Shown: positions 16,543 through 25,759, counted from the stretch's first letter. The stretch is 64,000 nucleotides of DNA from an uncultured Prevotellaceae bacterium (GCA_902776195.1 CACYPF010000009.1:28735-92734), one strand, 5' to 3'. The notes: generated by a model from the sequence alone, not told the origin. Numbers and translations are program-made.

Positions 16543-18642
16543 ATGGAGATTAAGAACTTTACCATCACAAAACGAGACGGATCGAAAGACCAGTTCTCAT
16601 TAGACAAGATTATGAATGCCATATTAAAGGCATTTGACAGTGTGGAACAACCTACAGATCTTGGTGCTATCTCTAAGATTCTCAGTCGTTTGGATATTCA
16701 TAACGACATTACGGTGGAGGACATCCAGAACCAAGTGGAGGAAGCCTTGATGCGTGAGGGCTACTACAAGGTTGCCAAGTCGTTCATGCTGTACCGTCAG
16801 GCTCATTCCGAGGACCGTGAGACACTTGCCAAGTTACAGTTCTTGTCAGAATATTGCGACTCAGTGAATGCTGCAACGGGTTCAAAGTATGATGCGAATG
16901 CAAACGTGGAGCACAAAAACATTGCGACTTTGATTGGTGAGTTGCCTAAGTCCAACTTCATCCGTCTGAACCGTCGTCTGCTGACTGACCGTATCAAGAA
17001 GATGTATGGTAAAGAACTCGCTGACGAGTATATCGACAAGCTGACACACCATTTTATATATAAGAACGACGAGACGAGTCTTGCCAACTACTGTGCCTCT
17101 ATCACGATGTATCCCTGGCTGATTGGCGGTACCATTTCCATTGGTGGTAACTCCACGGCTCCTACCAACCTCAAGAGCTTCTGTGGTGGGTTCGTGAATA
17201 TGGTGTTCATGGTTTCCAGTATGTTGAGTGGCGCTTGTGCTACCCCAGAGTTCTTAATGTATATGAACTACTTCCTGGGTAAGGAATACGGACAGGATTA
17301 TTATAAGCATGCAGGTGAGCAAGCTGACCTCAGTCTGAAGAAGCGTACGCTCGACAAGGTGATTACTGACTATTTTGAGCAGATAGTATATACGCTGAAC
17401 CAGCCCACTGGTGCCCGCAACTATCAGGCAGTGTTCTGGAACGTTGCTTACTATGACAAATACTATTTCGAGAGTATCTTCGGTGAGTTCTATTTCCCCG
17501 ACGGTTCTAAGCCAGACTGGGAGGGTCTGTCATGGTTGCAGAAGCGCTTCATGAAATGGTTCAATCAGGAGCGTACCAAGACCCTGTTGACCTTCCCCGT
17601 AGAGACCATGGCACTGCTCGTTGACGAGAATGGTGAGTGCAAGGATAAGGAATGGGGCGATTTCACTGCAGAGATGTATGCGGAAGGACATTCGTTCTTC
17701 ACTTATATGAGTGACAATGCCGACTCCCTGAGTTCTTGCTGCCGTCTGCGCAATGAGATTACCGACAATGGTTTCAGTTACACATTGGGTGCCGGTGGCG
17801 TGTCTACAGGCTCTAAGAGTGTGCTGACCATCAACCTCAACCGTTGCATCCAGTATGCTGTTAACCACAAGATGGACTATCTGGAGTATCTGGGTAGTGT
17901 CATAGACTTGTGCCATAAGGTGCAGATGGCTTACAACGAGAACCTGAAGGAGTTGCAGGAGCATGGCATGCTGCCACTCTTCGACGCTGGTTATATCAAT
18001 ATCAGCCGACAGTACCTCACCATCGGTATCAATGGTCTGGTAGAGGCTGCTGAGTTCATGGGACTGAAGATCACGCCAAATGATGACTATCTGCATTTCG
18101 TACAGGGTATCCTTGGACTTATCGAGAAGTATAACAAGCAGTACCGCACGAAGGATGTGATGTTCAACTGCGAGATGATCCCTGCGGAGAACGTGGGTGT
18201 CAAGCATGCCAAGTGGGACCGTGAGGATGGCTATTTCGTTCCTCGTGACTGCTATAACAGTTATTTCTATGTGGTAGAGGATGACTCTCTGACGATTATC
18301 GATAAGTTTAAGTTGCATGGCGCTCCCTATATCGAGCACCTCACTGGTGGTTCCGCATTGCATATGAACTTGGAGGAGCACCTCAGCAAGCAGCAGTATG
18401 CCCACCTGCTGAAGGTCGCTGCCCAGGAGGGATGTAACTACTTCACGTTCAATATCCCCAATACCGTATGCAACGACTGCGGACATATCGACAAGCGTTA
18501 CTTGAAGGAATGTCCTCACTGCCATTCCAAGAATGTGGACTATATGACACGTATCATCGGATACCTGAAGCGTGTCAGCAACTTCTCCCAGCCACGTCAG
18601 GAAGAGGCTGCACGTCGCTTCTATGCACATGCTAATAATTAA
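16543..18642 (+). CDS. nrdD: Anaerobic (class III) ribonucleoside-triphosphate reductase, first copy
   Basis: A 699-residue glycyl-radical enzyme making dNTPs without oxygen. The N terminus is an ATP-cone (TKRDGSKDQFSLDKIMNAI). The C terminus has the zinc site CNDCGHIDKRYLKECPHC (about 643-660) and the glycyl-radical motif RIIGYLKR (about 671). I start at the ATG at 16543; the frame stays open to a TTG at 16525, but ATG gives the normal ATP-cone start. It is followed after two bases by its activase, then by LOG and formate-channel genes. A second, quite different nrdD lies at 44258-46492. Confidence 0.95.
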   Translation: MEIKNFTITKRDGSKDQFSLDKIMNAILKAFDSVEQPTDLGAISKILSRLDIHNDITVEDIQNQVEEALMREGYYKVAKSFMLYRQAHSEDRETLAKLQFLSEYCDSVNAATGSKYDANANVEHKNIATLIGELPKSNFIRLNRRLLTDRIKKMYGKELADEYIDKLTHHFIYKNDETSLANYCASITMYPWLIGGTISIGGNSTAPTNLKSFCGGFVNMVFMVSSMLSGACATPEFLMYMNYFLGKEYGQDYYKHAGEQADLSLKKRTLDKVITDYFEQIVYTLNQPTGARNYQAVFWNVAYYDKYYFESIFGEFYFPDGSKPDWEGLSWLQKRFMKWFNQERTKTLLTFPVETMALLVDENGECKDKEWGDFTAEMYAEGHSFFTYMSDNADSLSSCCRLRNEITDNGFSYTLGAGGVSTGSKSVLTINLNRCIQYAVNHKMDYLEYLGSVIDLCHKVQMAYNENLKELQEHGMLPLFDAGYINISRQYLTIGINGLVEAAEFMGLKITPNDDYLHFVQGILGLIEKYNKQYRTKDVMFNCEMIPAENVGVKHAKWDREDGYFVPRDCYNSYFYVVEDDSLTIIDKFKLHGAPYIEHLTGGSALHMNLEEHLSKQQYAHLLKVAAQEGCNYFTFNIPNTVCNDCGHIDKRYLKECPHCHSKNVDYMTRIIGYLKRVSNFSQPRQEEAARRFYAHANN

Positions 18643-18644
18643 TT

Positions 18645-19112
18645 ATGCTTAAATACGTCAATACAGGCATTGTATTTCAGGAGATACCCGACGAGACGAC
18701 ACTGGCGATTAATATCTCTAATTGTCCTTGTGCTTGTCCTGGCTGTCATAGCCATTACCTTTGGGAAGATGTCGGGCTTCCCCTGGATACAGATGCCATT
18801 GACGATTTCGTGAGAAAATACGGTAGCGATATTACCTGTATCGCTTTCATGGGGGGAGATGCCGAACCCCAAGGGGTCAATCAATTAGCCATTTATATCC
18901 ACGAGACATATCCGGAATTCAAGGTGGCATGGTACAGCGGACGTATCCGTATCTCCTCTGCTATCTGTAAGACCGACTTTGATTATATCAAGATCGGTCC
19001 TTTTATCAAGCATTTGGGACCTCTGAAGTCACCCACCACTAACCAGCGTCTCTATCGTCAGGGAGAGAATGGTGAATTTGAGGATATCACGAGTCGTTTC
19101 TGGAAAAAATAA
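18645..19112 (+). CDS. nrdG: Class III ribonucleotide reductase activating protein, first copy
   Basis: A 155-residue radical SAM protein that installs the glycyl radical in NrdD. The cluster motif is CPCACPGC (a CxxxCxxC fit) at about residues 27-34, followed by HSHYLW. AFMGGDAEPQG corresponds to the usual GGDP motif that binds SAM. It lies two bases after nrdD and is clearly the partner of that copy. Confidence 0.92.
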   Translation: MLKYVNTGIVFQEIPDETTLAINISNCPCACPGCHSHYLWEDVGLPLDTDAIDDFVRKYGSDITCIAFMGGDAEPQGVNQLAIYIHETYPEFKVAWYSGRIRISSAICKTDFDYIKIGPFIKHLGPLKSPTTNQRLYRQGENGEFEDITSRFWKK

Positions 19113-19118
19113 ACCATC

Positions 19119-19658
19119 ATGAAAATATGTATCTACTGTTCTGCCAATGCAGATATAGACCCTGATTTCTTCCGTATGACAGAAGCGTTGGGACGATGGG
19201 CTGCGGAAAATGCCCATTCCATCGTGTATGGGGGAGTCAACCAAGGGTTGATGGAATGTGTGGCAAAAGCTGCCCATGAGGGTGGCGCACAGGTAGTCGG
19301 TGTTATTCCTACTCTTGTGGAGAAGTCGGGTCGAATCAGTCAGCAGGTGGACGTGGAGATGCTTTGTGACAACCTGAGTGACCGTAAGCAAATGATGCAG
19401 GATTATGCCGATGTGTTTATTGCCTTACCGGGCGGTATCGGAACACTTGATGAGATATTCAGTACTGTGGCATCGGCTACCATCGGCTATCACAGCAAGA
19501 AAGTCATCCTTTATAACATGAAGGGCTTCTGGAATACACTCGTCAGTTTACTGGATGATTTGCAAGGAAAGGGATTCATGAGAAAGGAATGGCGAGCCCA
19601 GATAATGGTTGCCAATTCCTTAGAGGAAATAGCCGCCATATTAAATGATTTGACATGA
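19119..19658 (+). CDS. LOG family protein (TIGR00730 type)
   Basis: A 179-residue protein of the LOG/YgdH family; tested members hydrolyse nucleoside 5'-monophosphates (including cytokinin forms) to base plus ribose phosphate. The signature LPGGIGTLDE is near residue 105, with GGVNQGLM and VVGVIP earlier. It sits six bases after nrdG and overlaps the channel gene by four, so it belongs to the anaerobic nucleotide operon; a role in nucleotide clean-up is an inference from that position. Confidence 0.88.
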   Translation: MKICIYCSANADIDPDFFRMTEALGRWAAENAHSIVYGGVNQGLMECVAKAAHEGGAQVVGVIPTLVEKSGRISQQVDVEMLCDNLSDRKQMMQDYADVFIALPGGIGTLDEIFSTVASATIGYHSKKVILYNMKGFWNTLVSLLDDLQGKGFMRKEWRAQIMVANSLEEIAAILNDLT

Positions 19659-20269
19659 AGAAAATAGAATTGTTCAGAGACATCCTGCCCCTTGCCATCT
19701 TAGCAGGAATTTGTATCTCCATCGGTTGTGTCGTCAACCTCAGGGTAGGTGGCGTGGCAGGTGCCGTATTGTTTGCTTTCGGACTGACGACCGTCGTTTA
19801 CTATGGTCTGAAGCTCTACACAGGGACTGCAGGGTTTATCCGCCGGCAGGGTGACTGGTCCATGCTGGTGATGGTATTAATAGGCAATATCATTGGTTGC
19901 CTGCTTACCGCATGGCTCATCGGCTATGCCCAACCTGATTGTATCGAACCCGCAGCAAAGATTCTTGCCGGAAGATTGGCGAAAGGACCATTTGCCTGTT
20001 TCCTGTTGGCGATAGGATGCGGATTCATCATGACGACGGCAGTGGAGTTTGCCCGTAAGGGAAAGATGCTGCCTTTGATATTCGGAGTACCAGTATTCAT
20101 CCTCTGTGGTTTTGCCCATAGTATTGCTGATGCTTTCTATTTCCTCGTGTCCCCCTTCACACAGCTATGGCAGACAGAGGTGCTTATCGTCTATGTAGCA
20201 GAGGTCTTGGGTAATTTCGTCGGTTGTAACCTTTACCGCTGGACACTCTTCTTCTCACATACCTCTTAA
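19655..20269 (+). CDS. Formate/nitrite transporter family protein
   Basis: A 204-residue membrane protein with about six hydrophobic segments, shorter than FocA of E. coli (285). Conserved FNT features: GNIIGCLLTAW, then CGFIMTTAVEFARK and VFILCGFAHSIADAFYF. FNT channels pass formate, nitrite or hydrosulfide. Formate is the reductant of E. coli-type class III ribonucleotide reductase, so its place as last gene of the nrdDG operon suggests formate supply. The stop codon overlaps that of the convergent wbqC-like gene (shared TTAA). Confidence 0.85.
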   Translation: MKKIELFRDILPLAILAGICISIGCVVNLRVGGVAGAVLFAFGLTTVVYYGLKLYTGTAGFIRRQGDWSMLVMVLIGNIIGCLLTAWLIGYAQPDCIEPAAKILAGRLAKGPFACFLLAIGCGFIMTTAVEFARKGKMLPLIFGVPVFILCGFAHSIADAFYFLVSPFTQLWQTEVLIVYVAEVLGNFVGCNLYRWTLFFSHTS

Positions 20270-20919
20270 AGATAGAAAACCGCCTCAGGACCCATACAGG
20301 ACAAAAGGTCAAGGATGGATAGATTTGGCAGGAATCCATGTCGTTGCTGGAAGACCTGCCAATATTCTTTTGGTTCGAATTCCGCATCGGGTAGTGGATG
20401 CTTGGCACAAATGATATCCCGGAAATCACTGAGAGTTGAAAGGCTACGGGTAGGCGAGCAGAGCTCGGGAATGAGGTCCGTAGTGAGTGGTGGCAGATAT
20501 GCTGAGGTGTAGTCTACCTTAGGCTGGATATCCATCAACTCACATATCTTCTGCCGGATGGCTTCGTTAAAGTCAATGAGGAAGTCATACTTCTTCTCAA
20601 AGAAAGGACGGAGATCATCTGCATAATACTCAAAGAAAGGACTTTCGTTATACGCACTTTGTAATGCGTTCCAATGAATACGCCGCCACTGGTTATGATC
20701 ACTGATACGCAGATCCTTCACGGTCATCTTGTCAGATAAGTGTTCCACAGGGACAGTCAATGCCTGTATTCCGTTAGCCGTAGCAATCACGCAACGGTTC
20801 CGGTAGGTCTGTTTCTGATAAGTGTCGTATTGCTCGATGATGGAAAGGTCATAACGGGCAAGTTTCTGATACCATTGGACAGGTCCGAAATAAGTTGTCT
20901 GCAGTAGTGCTGTCATCAT
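20266..20919 (-). CDS. WbqC family protein
   Basis: A 217-residue protein with the WbqC-like start (TTYFGPVQWYQKLARYD) and the later NQWRRIHWNALQSAY typical of the family. WbqC-like proteins often occur in O-antigen or lipid-glycan clusters, but the biochemical function is not settled. It is the last gene of the dapB-lepB-S26-wbqC run and its start overlaps the stop of the S26 paralogue by four bases, showing translational coupling. Confidence 0.85.
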   Translation of the reverse strand: MMTALLQTTYFGPVQWYQKLARYDLSIIEQYDTYQKQTYRNRCVIATANGIQALTVPVEHLSDKMTVKDLRISDHNQWRRIHWNALQSAYNESPFFEYYADDLRPFFEKKYDFLIDFNEAIRQKICELMDIQPKVDYTSAYLPPLTTDLIPELCSPTRSLSTLSDFRDIICAKHPLPDAEFEPKEYWQVFQQRHGFLPNLSILDLLSCMGPEAVFYL

Positions 20920-21449
20920 TGCAGTGTCCTTTCCTTTCGATAGCCTTCCAACATGTTCTTTTGGTCGTCGTGACTATAGAGGATACAAACTACCCTTCCG
21001 ATGATGTTCCGCTCAGAGATAAAGCCAAGGTTACGTGAGTCCACCGGATTCTTTGGGTGAATGGACTCCAGCCAGTAATAGTCAGCATCAGCACAATCCT
21101 TTAGCCCCGGTACCATCATGGTTCCTTTCTTCGTATGGACAGTATCACCAGGAACAGCCTTGCAACGTGCGATGAACTCCCCGTTGATGGAGTCATTAGG
21201 TATGTCGAATACGACAATATCCCCCTTGCTGACTGGTTTACGGAGCATGCGGCTGTAGGGCAACATCCCTTTACCGTCCACCCGTAAGCCATAACTCCAC
21301 CGGTTCACCAACAACCTGTCACCATCGATATACAGCGGTTGTAATCCCTTCCCATCAACAGTATAGACGGTAAATGCCAAAGCACGGAAGGCAAGCACCA
21401 GCACGAGGGCTGATGCAAGGGCTATCACGAACTTCAGCCAGTCTGACAT
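20916..21449 (-). CDS. S26 (LepB-like) paralogue lacking the catalytic Ser and Lys
   Basis: A 177-residue protein with one N-terminal membrane segment and a clear signal-peptidase fold: IDGDRLLVNRWSYG aligns with TGDYLFVSKVSYG of the neighbouring LepB, and CKAVPGDTV with VGLPGQTL. At the nucleophile, eight residues before GD, LepB has Ser but this protein has Gly (GKGLQPLYIDGD). At the general base LepB has YVKRC and this protein FIARC, so Lys is Ala. Both catalytic residues therefore appear lost while the fold is kept. It lies eight bases after lepB. A regulatory, chaperone or substrate-binding partner role for LepB is an inference. Confidence 0.8.
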   Translation of the reverse strand: MSDWLKFVIALASALVLVLAFRALAFTVYTVDGKGLQPLYIDGDRLLVNRWSYGLRVDGKGMLPYSRMLRKPVSKGDIVVFDIPNDSINGEFIARCKAVPGDTVHTKKGTMMVPGLKDCADADYYWLESIHPKNPVDSRNLGFISERNIIGRVVCILYSHDDQKNMLEGYRKERTLQ

Positions 21450-21457
21450 CTCTGCTG

Positions 21458-22891
21458 CTACTTGATATTGTCGACGAAGCGGAACAGACGGTTCCAGCGT
21501 ATACCAGAGAAGCCGCCACGGTCAGGATCACTGCTCCACCAGATGAAGATGGGCTTACCCACGATATGGTCTTCTGGCACAAAGCCCCAGTAACGGGAGT
21601 CGAGAGAGTTGTGACGGTTGTCACCCATCATCCAATAGTAATCCAGCTTGAAGGTGTATTTAGTAGCAACCTGGTCGTTGATATATATCTTTCCGTCCTT
21701 CACCTCCAGCTTATTATCCTCATAGGTGCGGATACAACGCTCGTAGACAGGAAGGTTCTCCAACGTAAGGTCAATGCTCTTTCCCTTGGCGGGAATCCAG
21801 ATAGGACCATAGTTGTCCCTTGTCCAGTGCATGTTACCATTCAAGGGGTAAATGTCAAGGTCGCTGGCATCGGTATTAAGCACCACACTCTCTGCCACCC
21901 CACGCTTCTTCAGCTGCTCTGCGGCATAACGGGTCAGCGGCATATAACCGGCGGTATTCAGTGAGGTGAGGTCTTCCATGGTGATACCCAGCTCTTTCAT
22001 CGTGTCATCATCAAGGCGTTGACTGAGTTTCACCTTATAGGTGTACTGCACATTGTCCGGCTCTTTGTTCTGCTTGCCATCGATGTAGATGATGCGGTCC
22101 TTGATCTGCAAGGTCTGCCCGGGGAGTCCTACACAGCGCTTCACGTAGTTCTCCCTGCGGTCGGTAGGACGTGTGTCTATCAGTCCGTATTCAGCCTGGT
22201 TGCGCACAATCTCACTGCGTCCCGCCTGATAAATAAAATCAAAATACTGACGACGCTGCTCAACAGTCAGCGAGTCTGGATCCGGACGTTGGGGATACAT
22301 CTGATAGCCCATGGAGTAACACATCTGATAGAAGTCGTAGGGCTGATATTGCGGAGCACTGCAGATGGTGTCACCAGCAGGATAGTTGAACACGACGATG
22401 TCGTTCAGTTGTACTTTTCCAAGTCCTTTCACACGGCGATAGTCCCAATGCGGCCATTCGATGTAGCTCTTACATTGGAAGAGTGGCAGCGTGTGCTGTG
22501 TCAGTGGCATCGTCAGTGGTGTCTCTGGGATACGGGGACCATAGGATACTTTAGACACAAAGAGATAGTCGCCAGTCAACAGTGATTTCTCCAGTGATGA
22601 GGAGGGTATCACATAGTTCTGAAAGAAAAACAGGTTGATGAAGTAGACAGCGACAAGGGCGAATACCAGGGCATCGACCCATGACATCACAAATTTAACG
22701 GGACCCTCCGCATCTTTCCACCACTGCCAGCGAATCTTCTTGGTGATATATACGTCATAGATAAAGGGTATGACGAGCAGTCCCCACCAGGACTTCACCC
22801 AATAGAGGAACAACAGGTACAGCACCAGCACGACAATGAATTTCGTCCACTGTACCTTCATATTCAACTTCTTCTTTTCTCTATCTTCCAT
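21458..22891 (-). CDS. lepB: Signal peptidase I
   Basis: A 477-residue membrane protease that removes signal peptides. It has two N-terminal membrane segments (about 12-35 and 65-85). The nucleophile is in VIPSSSLEKSLLTGD (Ser about 97, fitting the usual SSM motif with Leu for Met), and the general-base Lys is in NYVKRCVGLPG. The C-terminal box reads MMGDNRHNSLDSRYWG. It is longer than E. coli LepB (324) because of an insertion between the two catalytic boxes. It lies three bases after dapB and eight before the inactive-looking paralogue. Confidence 0.95.
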   Translation of the reverse strand: MEDREKKKLNMKVQWTKFIVVLVLYLLFLYWVKSWWGLLVIPFIYDVYITKKIRWQWWKDAEGPVKFVMSWVDALVFALVAVYFINLFFFQNYVIPSSSLEKSLLTGDYLFVSKVSYGPRIPETPLTMPLTQHTLPLFQCKSYIEWPHWDYRRVKGLGKVQLNDIVVFNYPAGDTICSAPQYQPYDFYQMCYSMGYQMYPQRPDPDSLTVEQRRQYFDFIYQAGRSEIVRNQAEYGLIDTRPTDRRENYVKRCVGLPGQTLQIKDRIIYIDGKQNKEPDNVQYTYKVKLSQRLDDDTMKELGITMEDLTSLNTAGYMPLTRYAAEQLKKRGVAESVVLNTDASDLDIYPLNGNMHWTRDNYGPIWIPAKGKSIDLTLENLPVYERCIRTYEDNKLEVKDGKIYINDQVATKYTFKLDYYWMMGDNRHNSLDSRYWGFVPEDHIVGKPIFIWWSSDPDRGGFSGIRWNRLFRFVDNIK

Positions 22892-22894
22892 AGT

Positions 22895-23611
22895 TTAGAA
22901 TTTAAACATATCGCTAATGGTCAGCAAACCCTCATGCTCTTTGGTGTACTCCGCTGCTAACACGGCACCAAGGGCAAATCCTTTACGGCTATGGGCATCG
23001 TGGGATATGGTAATCAAATCAGCTTCTGAATCGTAACGGATAGTATGGATTCCTGGTACCTCACCGCGACGGATGTCATCTACACGCAACAGCTTCGGGT
23101 CAGTGGTCTCCTCTGCCCATCCTTCTTTGCGGTCAAGATTGGCAACAATTTCCTCAGCCAGAGTGATGGCTGTACCTGAGGGGTGATCCAGTTTATGTAC
23201 ATGGTGTGTCTCCTCCAACTCCACATCATATTGCGGGAACTGATTCATGATCTTTGCCAGATAGCGGTTGACAGCAGAGAAAATAGCGACACCAATGCTG
23301 AAGTTGGAAGCCCAGAAAAGGGTCTTACCACCTTCCGCACATGCCTTGCGCACCTCATCACCATGCTCTTTCATCCACCCGGTAGAACCTGAAACAACTT
23401 TCACGCCAGCCTTCCATGCTTTCAGATAGTTGCCATAGGCAGCCTGTGGTGCCGTAAACTCGATAGCAACATCTGCCGAGGCAAAGGCTTCGGACTCGAA
23501 ATCACCTTGATTGTCAATATCAATAATACTTACAATTTCATGACCACGGTCAAGGGCAATCTGCTCAATCATCTTACCCATCTTTCCATAGCCGATTAAT
23601 GCTATTTTCAT
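22895..23611 (-). CDS. dapB: 4-hydroxy-tetrahydrodipicolinate reductase
   Basis: A 238-residue enzyme of lysine and diaminopimelate synthesis. The dinucleotide-binding start is ALIGYGKMGKMIEQ; the substrate site is EETHHVHKLDHPSGTA, with the catalytic HH and following Lys. Length is normal. First gene of a four-gene minus-strand run with lepB, so peptidoglycan precursor supply and protein export share a promoter, as in other Bacteroidetes. Confidence 0.95.
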   Translation of the reverse strand: MKIALIGYGKMGKMIEQIALDRGHEIVSIIDIDNQGDFESEAFASADVAIEFTAPQAAYGNYLKAWKAGVKVVSGSTGWMKEHGDEVRKACAEGGKTLFWASNFSIGVAIFSAVNRYLAKIMNQFPQYDVELEETHHVHKLDHPSGTAITLAEEIVANLDRKEGWAEETTDPKLLRVDDIRRGEVPGIHTIRYDSEADLITISHDAHSRKGFALGAVLAAEYTKEHEGLLTISDMFKF

Positions 23612-23634
23612 AATGCTTCTGTATTAATACGGTG

Positions 23635-23642
23635 CAAAGATA
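23635..23642 (-). promoter_or_regulatory. -7 element of the dapB operon
   Basis: On the minus strand TATCTTTG, about 24 bases before the dapB start. A second TATCTTTG is at 23651-23658 on the same strand. Neither has a perfect TTTG at the usual distance. Confidence 0.5.
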
Positions 23643-23711
23643 CTCATTTTCAAAGATATATCATTGGTTTGCAACAGAAAATAACAGAAATTGATGAACT
23701 TTGTCGTGAAA

Positions 23712-24239
23712 CTATGAGTGCTGTTGAGCTATAAATCTCTCGACAGCGTGTCGAATGCTGAGTAGTCCGAACTCCTCTGGATGGATATTTTTAATGGGAA
23801 TCCACATACATTCCGCAGCATCATCGTCAGCCTTTACTTCACAACCGTCAGGGACATGCACCAGATAATCCATATCAATGGTGTGAATCCCTATGCCACT
23901 GTACATATAGACATTAGGACTGGAGAAGAGATACTCTACGTCATCGACCTCAAGTCCTGTCTCTTCCTTAATCTCTCGACGCATACCCTCCTCAGCCGTC
24001 TCATACATATCCACGAAACCACCTGGCAGGTCAAGTGTTCCTTTGGCAGGCTCTTTGGCACGGCGTACCACCAGCATCTCTTGTCTGTCATTGACGATAA
24101 AGGCAGCAGTAGCGGCACAGGGATTGGCATAATAGACAAAGCCACAGTCCTCACACTGTTTGCTTTTGAAGTTATGAATAACAAAATGCTTACTGCCGCA
24201 AATCGGGCAGTAAGCAAATTTCTCCAAGGGATGTTCCAT
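23712..24239 (-). CDS. Nudix hydrolase with N-terminal zinc ribbon
   Basis: A 175-residue protein. A zinc ribbon (CPICGSKH, then CEDCGFVYY) precedes a Nudix box GGFVDMYETAEEGMRREIKE, which fits GX5EX7REUXEEXGU once the next residues (ETGL) are added. The layout resembles NudC-like or NADH-pyrophosphatase-type Nudix proteins, but substrate cannot be told from sequence. Its ATG overlaps the stop of the upstream esterase gene (TAATG), so the two are coupled. Confidence 0.88.
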   Translation of the reverse strand: MEHPLEKFAYCPICGSKHFVIHNFKSKQCEDCGFVYYANPCAATAAFIVNDRQEMLVVRRAKEPAKGTLDLPGGFVDMYETAEEGMRREIKEETGLEVDDVEYLFSSPNVYMYSGIGIHTIDMDYLVHVPDGCEVKADDDAAECMWIPIKNIHPEEFGLLSIRHAVERFIAQQHS

Positions 24240-25699
24240 TACCAGTTATCTGTTCTGAAGGGGAACAATGGCAGGTTACCGCCATTCTTCACATTACCAA
24301 GTTGGAAGTTCTTAAAGCAGTAGCGCACGGCAACAGGCTTCTTGACCTTAGGTGAGGTGATGATGATAGCCTCATCCCAATAGCCTCCACCTGGCTGCCA
24401 GAAATGTTTGGCAGTGGCAGGATAGAAGACCTTGTCCTCGCCGGCAATCTCAAAACCCTCCATCTTCTCGAAGGGTGCGTCACACCAGTAGTTGTCCTGC
24501 AAATGGATAAAGACAGTGTCGTTCTTGATATTCATATCTTTATAGGAGGAACTCTTATACTGGATGGTCTCATAGCCATAGTCACGGTTAAGTGCCGTGA
24601 AGGCAAGACGCTCACCCACCGGTTGTTTCTGGGCAGGATGAATCTGGGTCGTCTCATAAGGATAAGCGAGGTCATTGGTACAAACCAGGGAACTGTTGGG
24701 GATGATCTGGCTTGCCTTGTACTGTTGCTCACGCAGTTTGGCACCACTGATGCCGTTGACGTTGTCATCGTCATAGGCGTAAGGTGCTATCTGTACGAAA
24801 TAGAAAGGTATCTCACCCAGTCCGAACTGCTTGCGCCACTGCTCTACCAGCAGTTTCATGCGTTGAGAGTACTGGTCACCAGGGTCACCGACGTTAGAGC
24901 ATCCTTGATAATAGAGGATACCTTTCACGGTGGCTTTCAGGATAGGATTAAAGGTACCGTTACCCCAGAGCAGAGAGCGATGGTAGTCCCATTGTGACCA
25001 TTTCTTGCAAATCTCCACAGAGTCGGTAGGGTCATTGGTATATTTCTCTAAGTTCTCCTTTGTCAACCAGCTCTCCACACGGGTACCGCCTTTATTCGCC
25101 TCAATGATACCTACGGGCATGTCGAGTGTACGACTGAGCAGACGGGCAAAGAAATAACCCGTAGCAGAGAACTCACTGACAGTCTTTGGACTGCACACAC
25201 GCCATGCTGCCTGTGCGTCATTCAACGGTTTGGACGACATCACACTGGGAATCTTGATACTACGCACACCCTTGGAGTTAACAGCATCCAAGACGTGATG
25301 GTTATAATCCTTGACCGGACACATGCCAAAACCTTTGACAGGCATCTCCATGTTCGACTGTCCGGCACAGACCCATACCTCGCCTGCGAGTACATTATTA
25401 ATAGTGACTGAACCATCCCCATCATTGAAGGTGATACTCAGAGGAGTGTAGGATGCTTTGGGCGACTTGACGGTCAACAGGAACTGACCGTCCTTACCCG
25501 CTTTCACGGTCGACTTCTCCTGACTCCACGAAACGGTAGCTGTTACCGTGCTGTTAGGTTTTGCCCATCCCCAGAGGCGGACATCAGTTTGCTGTTGAAT
25601 CACCATGTTGTCGCCTACCAAATGCGACAACTTTACTTTTGCCTGCATACTCATGGTAAGGGTAGCAAGAACCGCTAATGACAGAATTCGTTTATACAT
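24239..25699 (-). CDS. Sialate O-acetylesterase-like protein
   Basis: A 486-residue secreted SGNH-type esterase. Signal peptide MYKRILSLAVLATLTMSMQA. The nucleophile block is VCAGQSNMEMPV, with GIIEANKGGTRVESWL and YYQGCSNVGD further on, as in the family that removes acetyl groups from sialic acids or from plant glycans. In a gut or rumen Prevotella, host or plant polysaccharide deacetylation are both possible. It faces away from another esterase-like gene, and the two promoters overlap. Confidence 0.88.
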   Translation of the reverse strand: MYKRILSLAVLATLTMSMQAKVKLSHLVGDNMVIQQQTDVRLWGWAKPNSTVTATVSWSQEKSTVKAGKDGQFLLTVKSPKASYTPLSITFNDGDGSVTINNVLAGEVWVCAGQSNMEMPVKGFGMCPVKDYNHHVLDAVNSKGVRSIKIPSVMSSKPLNDAQAAWRVCSPKTVSEFSATGYFFARLLSRTLDMPVGIIEANKGGTRVESWLTKENLEKYTNDPTDSVEICKKWSQWDYHRSLLWGNGTFNPILKATVKGILYYQGCSNVGDPGDQYSQRMKLLVEQWRKQFGLGEIPFYFVQIAPYAYDDDNVNGISGAKLREQQYKASQIIPNSSLVCTNDLAYPYETTQIHPAQKQPVGERLAFTALNRDYGYETIQYKSSSYKDMNIKNDTVFIHLQDNYWCDAPFEKMEGFEIAGEDKVFYPATAKHFWQPGGGYWDEAIIITSPKVKKPVAVRYCFKNFQLGNVKNGGNLPLFPFRTDNW

Positions 25700-25721
25700 C
25701 GTTAAAAGTTTTTAGTCTAAA

Positions 25722-25759
25722 ATTGCTGCAAAGATAATGAATTTTTGTATCTTTGCAAG
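25722..25759. promoter_or_regulatory. Overlapping divergent promoters of two esterase-like genes
   Basis: Leftward: TATCTTTG on the minus strand (25729-25736), with TTG of the upstream box at 25756-25758 after 19 bases. Rightward: TATCTTTG (25748-25755), with ATTG at 25722-25725 after 22 bases. Each -7 box lies within the other promoter's spacer region, so the two transcription directions should compete. Confidence 0.65.

Noticed and set aside
17530-18630. 366-codon open frame antisense to the first nrdD
   Set aside because: It is the mirror of a strongly conserved enzyme gene; no start signal or family features. Codon bias of the sense gene keeps the opposite strand open.
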